A stretch of DNA of 64,000 bases from Bacteroidota bacterium. GTDB taxonomy: Bacteria > Bacteroidota > Bacteroidia > Palsa-965. The position numbers were made by a program, and so were the translations under genes. The notes beneath the pieces were generated by a model. That model did not search any database. It worked only from the letters and a program-made list of their open reading frames with translations, and was not told the DNA's origin. This document shows, one piece after another, positions 63,750 to 64,000 of the stretch; the first letter of the stretch is position 1; each line of letters begins with the position of its first letter. The DNA lies in the NCBI GenBank assembly GCA_013298545.1, contig JAAFIA010000003.1:48847-112846 (forward strand). The letters run 5' to 3'.

Positions 63750-64000
63750 ATGACATTTGACTTCGAGATTGGCCTAAACGAAAAACACCATGTTCAATTA
63801 CGTTACGAAGCATTCAGCAATAGCTTTTCGGCCCTTGTTGATGGCATTGAGCGTTACAGTTCGCAATCGTTAATTGCGGTAGGATTTACATTCACTTACG
63901 AATTTCAAGTAGGTTTTCAGGAAGTCAATCGGGTATTGGTGATGCGTACGCGCAAGGTCTTTTTCCCTTTATTCCGCAAACAGCACTATGTTGTGTATAT
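63750..64000 (+). CDS. Hypothetical protein, 3' end outside window
   Basis: The frame opens at ATG 63750 (MTFDFEIGLNEKHHVQLRYE) and stays open to the last base, 83 codons so far. The visible part is strand-rich and soluble (NSFSALVDGIERYSS, VNRVLVMRTRKVFFP) with no recognised motif or signal peptide. It was not assigned to a family. Confidence 0.6.
   Translation, partial: MTFDFEIGLNEKHHVQLRYEAFSNSFSALVDGIERYSSQSLIAVGFTFTYEFQVGFQEVNRVLVMRTRKVFFPLFRKQHYVVY

Noticed and set aside
1-64000. CRISPR array, rRNA genes or intact insertion sequence
   Set aside because: No regularly spaced direct repeats, rRNA-like sequence or transposase frame was found.

Overview
The window is about 64 kb of chromosome from a member of the Bacteroidota. 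Three things support this. Type IX secretion (T9SS) sorting domains of types A and B end several secreted proteins. Bacteroidota-type promoters (TTTG, about 19-21 nt, TAnnTTTG) lie ahead of many genes. Family content also fits: RemB/Wzi-like outer-membrane proteins, Reg_prop sensors, WG-repeat lipoproteins and the futalosine menaquinone route. The genus cannot be told from the sequence. There is one tRNA (Leu, CAA) and no rRNA, CRISPR array or intact transposase.

1-12 kb: a CotH-kinase/T9SS gene cut by the window edge; an OmpA/PD40 gene with a one-base frameshift; and a tight run of a secreted protein, a Reg_prop/SpoIIE sensor-phosphatase, a SiaB-like kinase and a SiaC-like phosphoprotein, which looks like a SiaABC-type partner switch without the diguanylate cyclase SiaD. 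A second CotH protein, a WG-repeat lipoprotein and metF follow. 13-17.5 kb: HipBA with its operators, recJ and cysQ. 17.5-21 kb: two tandem DUF2158 mini-genes, a methyltransferase and a DarTG toxin-antitoxin pair. 20.8-27.6 kb: surface polysaccharide genes (gmd, fcl, two RemB/Wzi-like proteins around a WecA/MraY-like enzyme). 27.6-37.5 kb, minus strand: a lipoprotein with a DUF2723-like segment, two large T9SS cargo proteins, ribE, a small lipoprotein and mqnC.

37.6-47 kb: pepA, a hypothetical gene, pdxA, a hypothetical gene, then the classic DUF177-rpmF-plsX-fabH-accB-accC lipid synthesis cluster. 47.4-50.8 kb, minus strand: nrdB-nrdA. 51.3-53.8 kb: tRNA-Leu, a truncated GIY-YIG gene and an AbiE-like pair whose promoter lies in a perfect 32-bp inverted repeat with a mirror-image promoter. 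53.8-58.4 kb: an M1 peptidase and four small accessory genes. 58.5-60.2 kb, minus strand: a split HipB-HipS-HipT system controlled by three operators spaced exactly 39 bp apart. 60.2-64 kb: panD, a flippase-like membrane protein, a heptose adenylyltransferase, two lipoproteins and a partial gene.

Three copies of a non-coding foldback element of about 165 bp (GAGCCTGTTTAAA ends, 3-bp TTA/TAA target duplications) are scattered at 13.0, 47.0 and 57.8 kb. Four toxin-antitoxin or defence modules (HipBA, DarTG, AbiE-like, HipBST) in one window mark it as rich in accessory genes between housekeeping operons.
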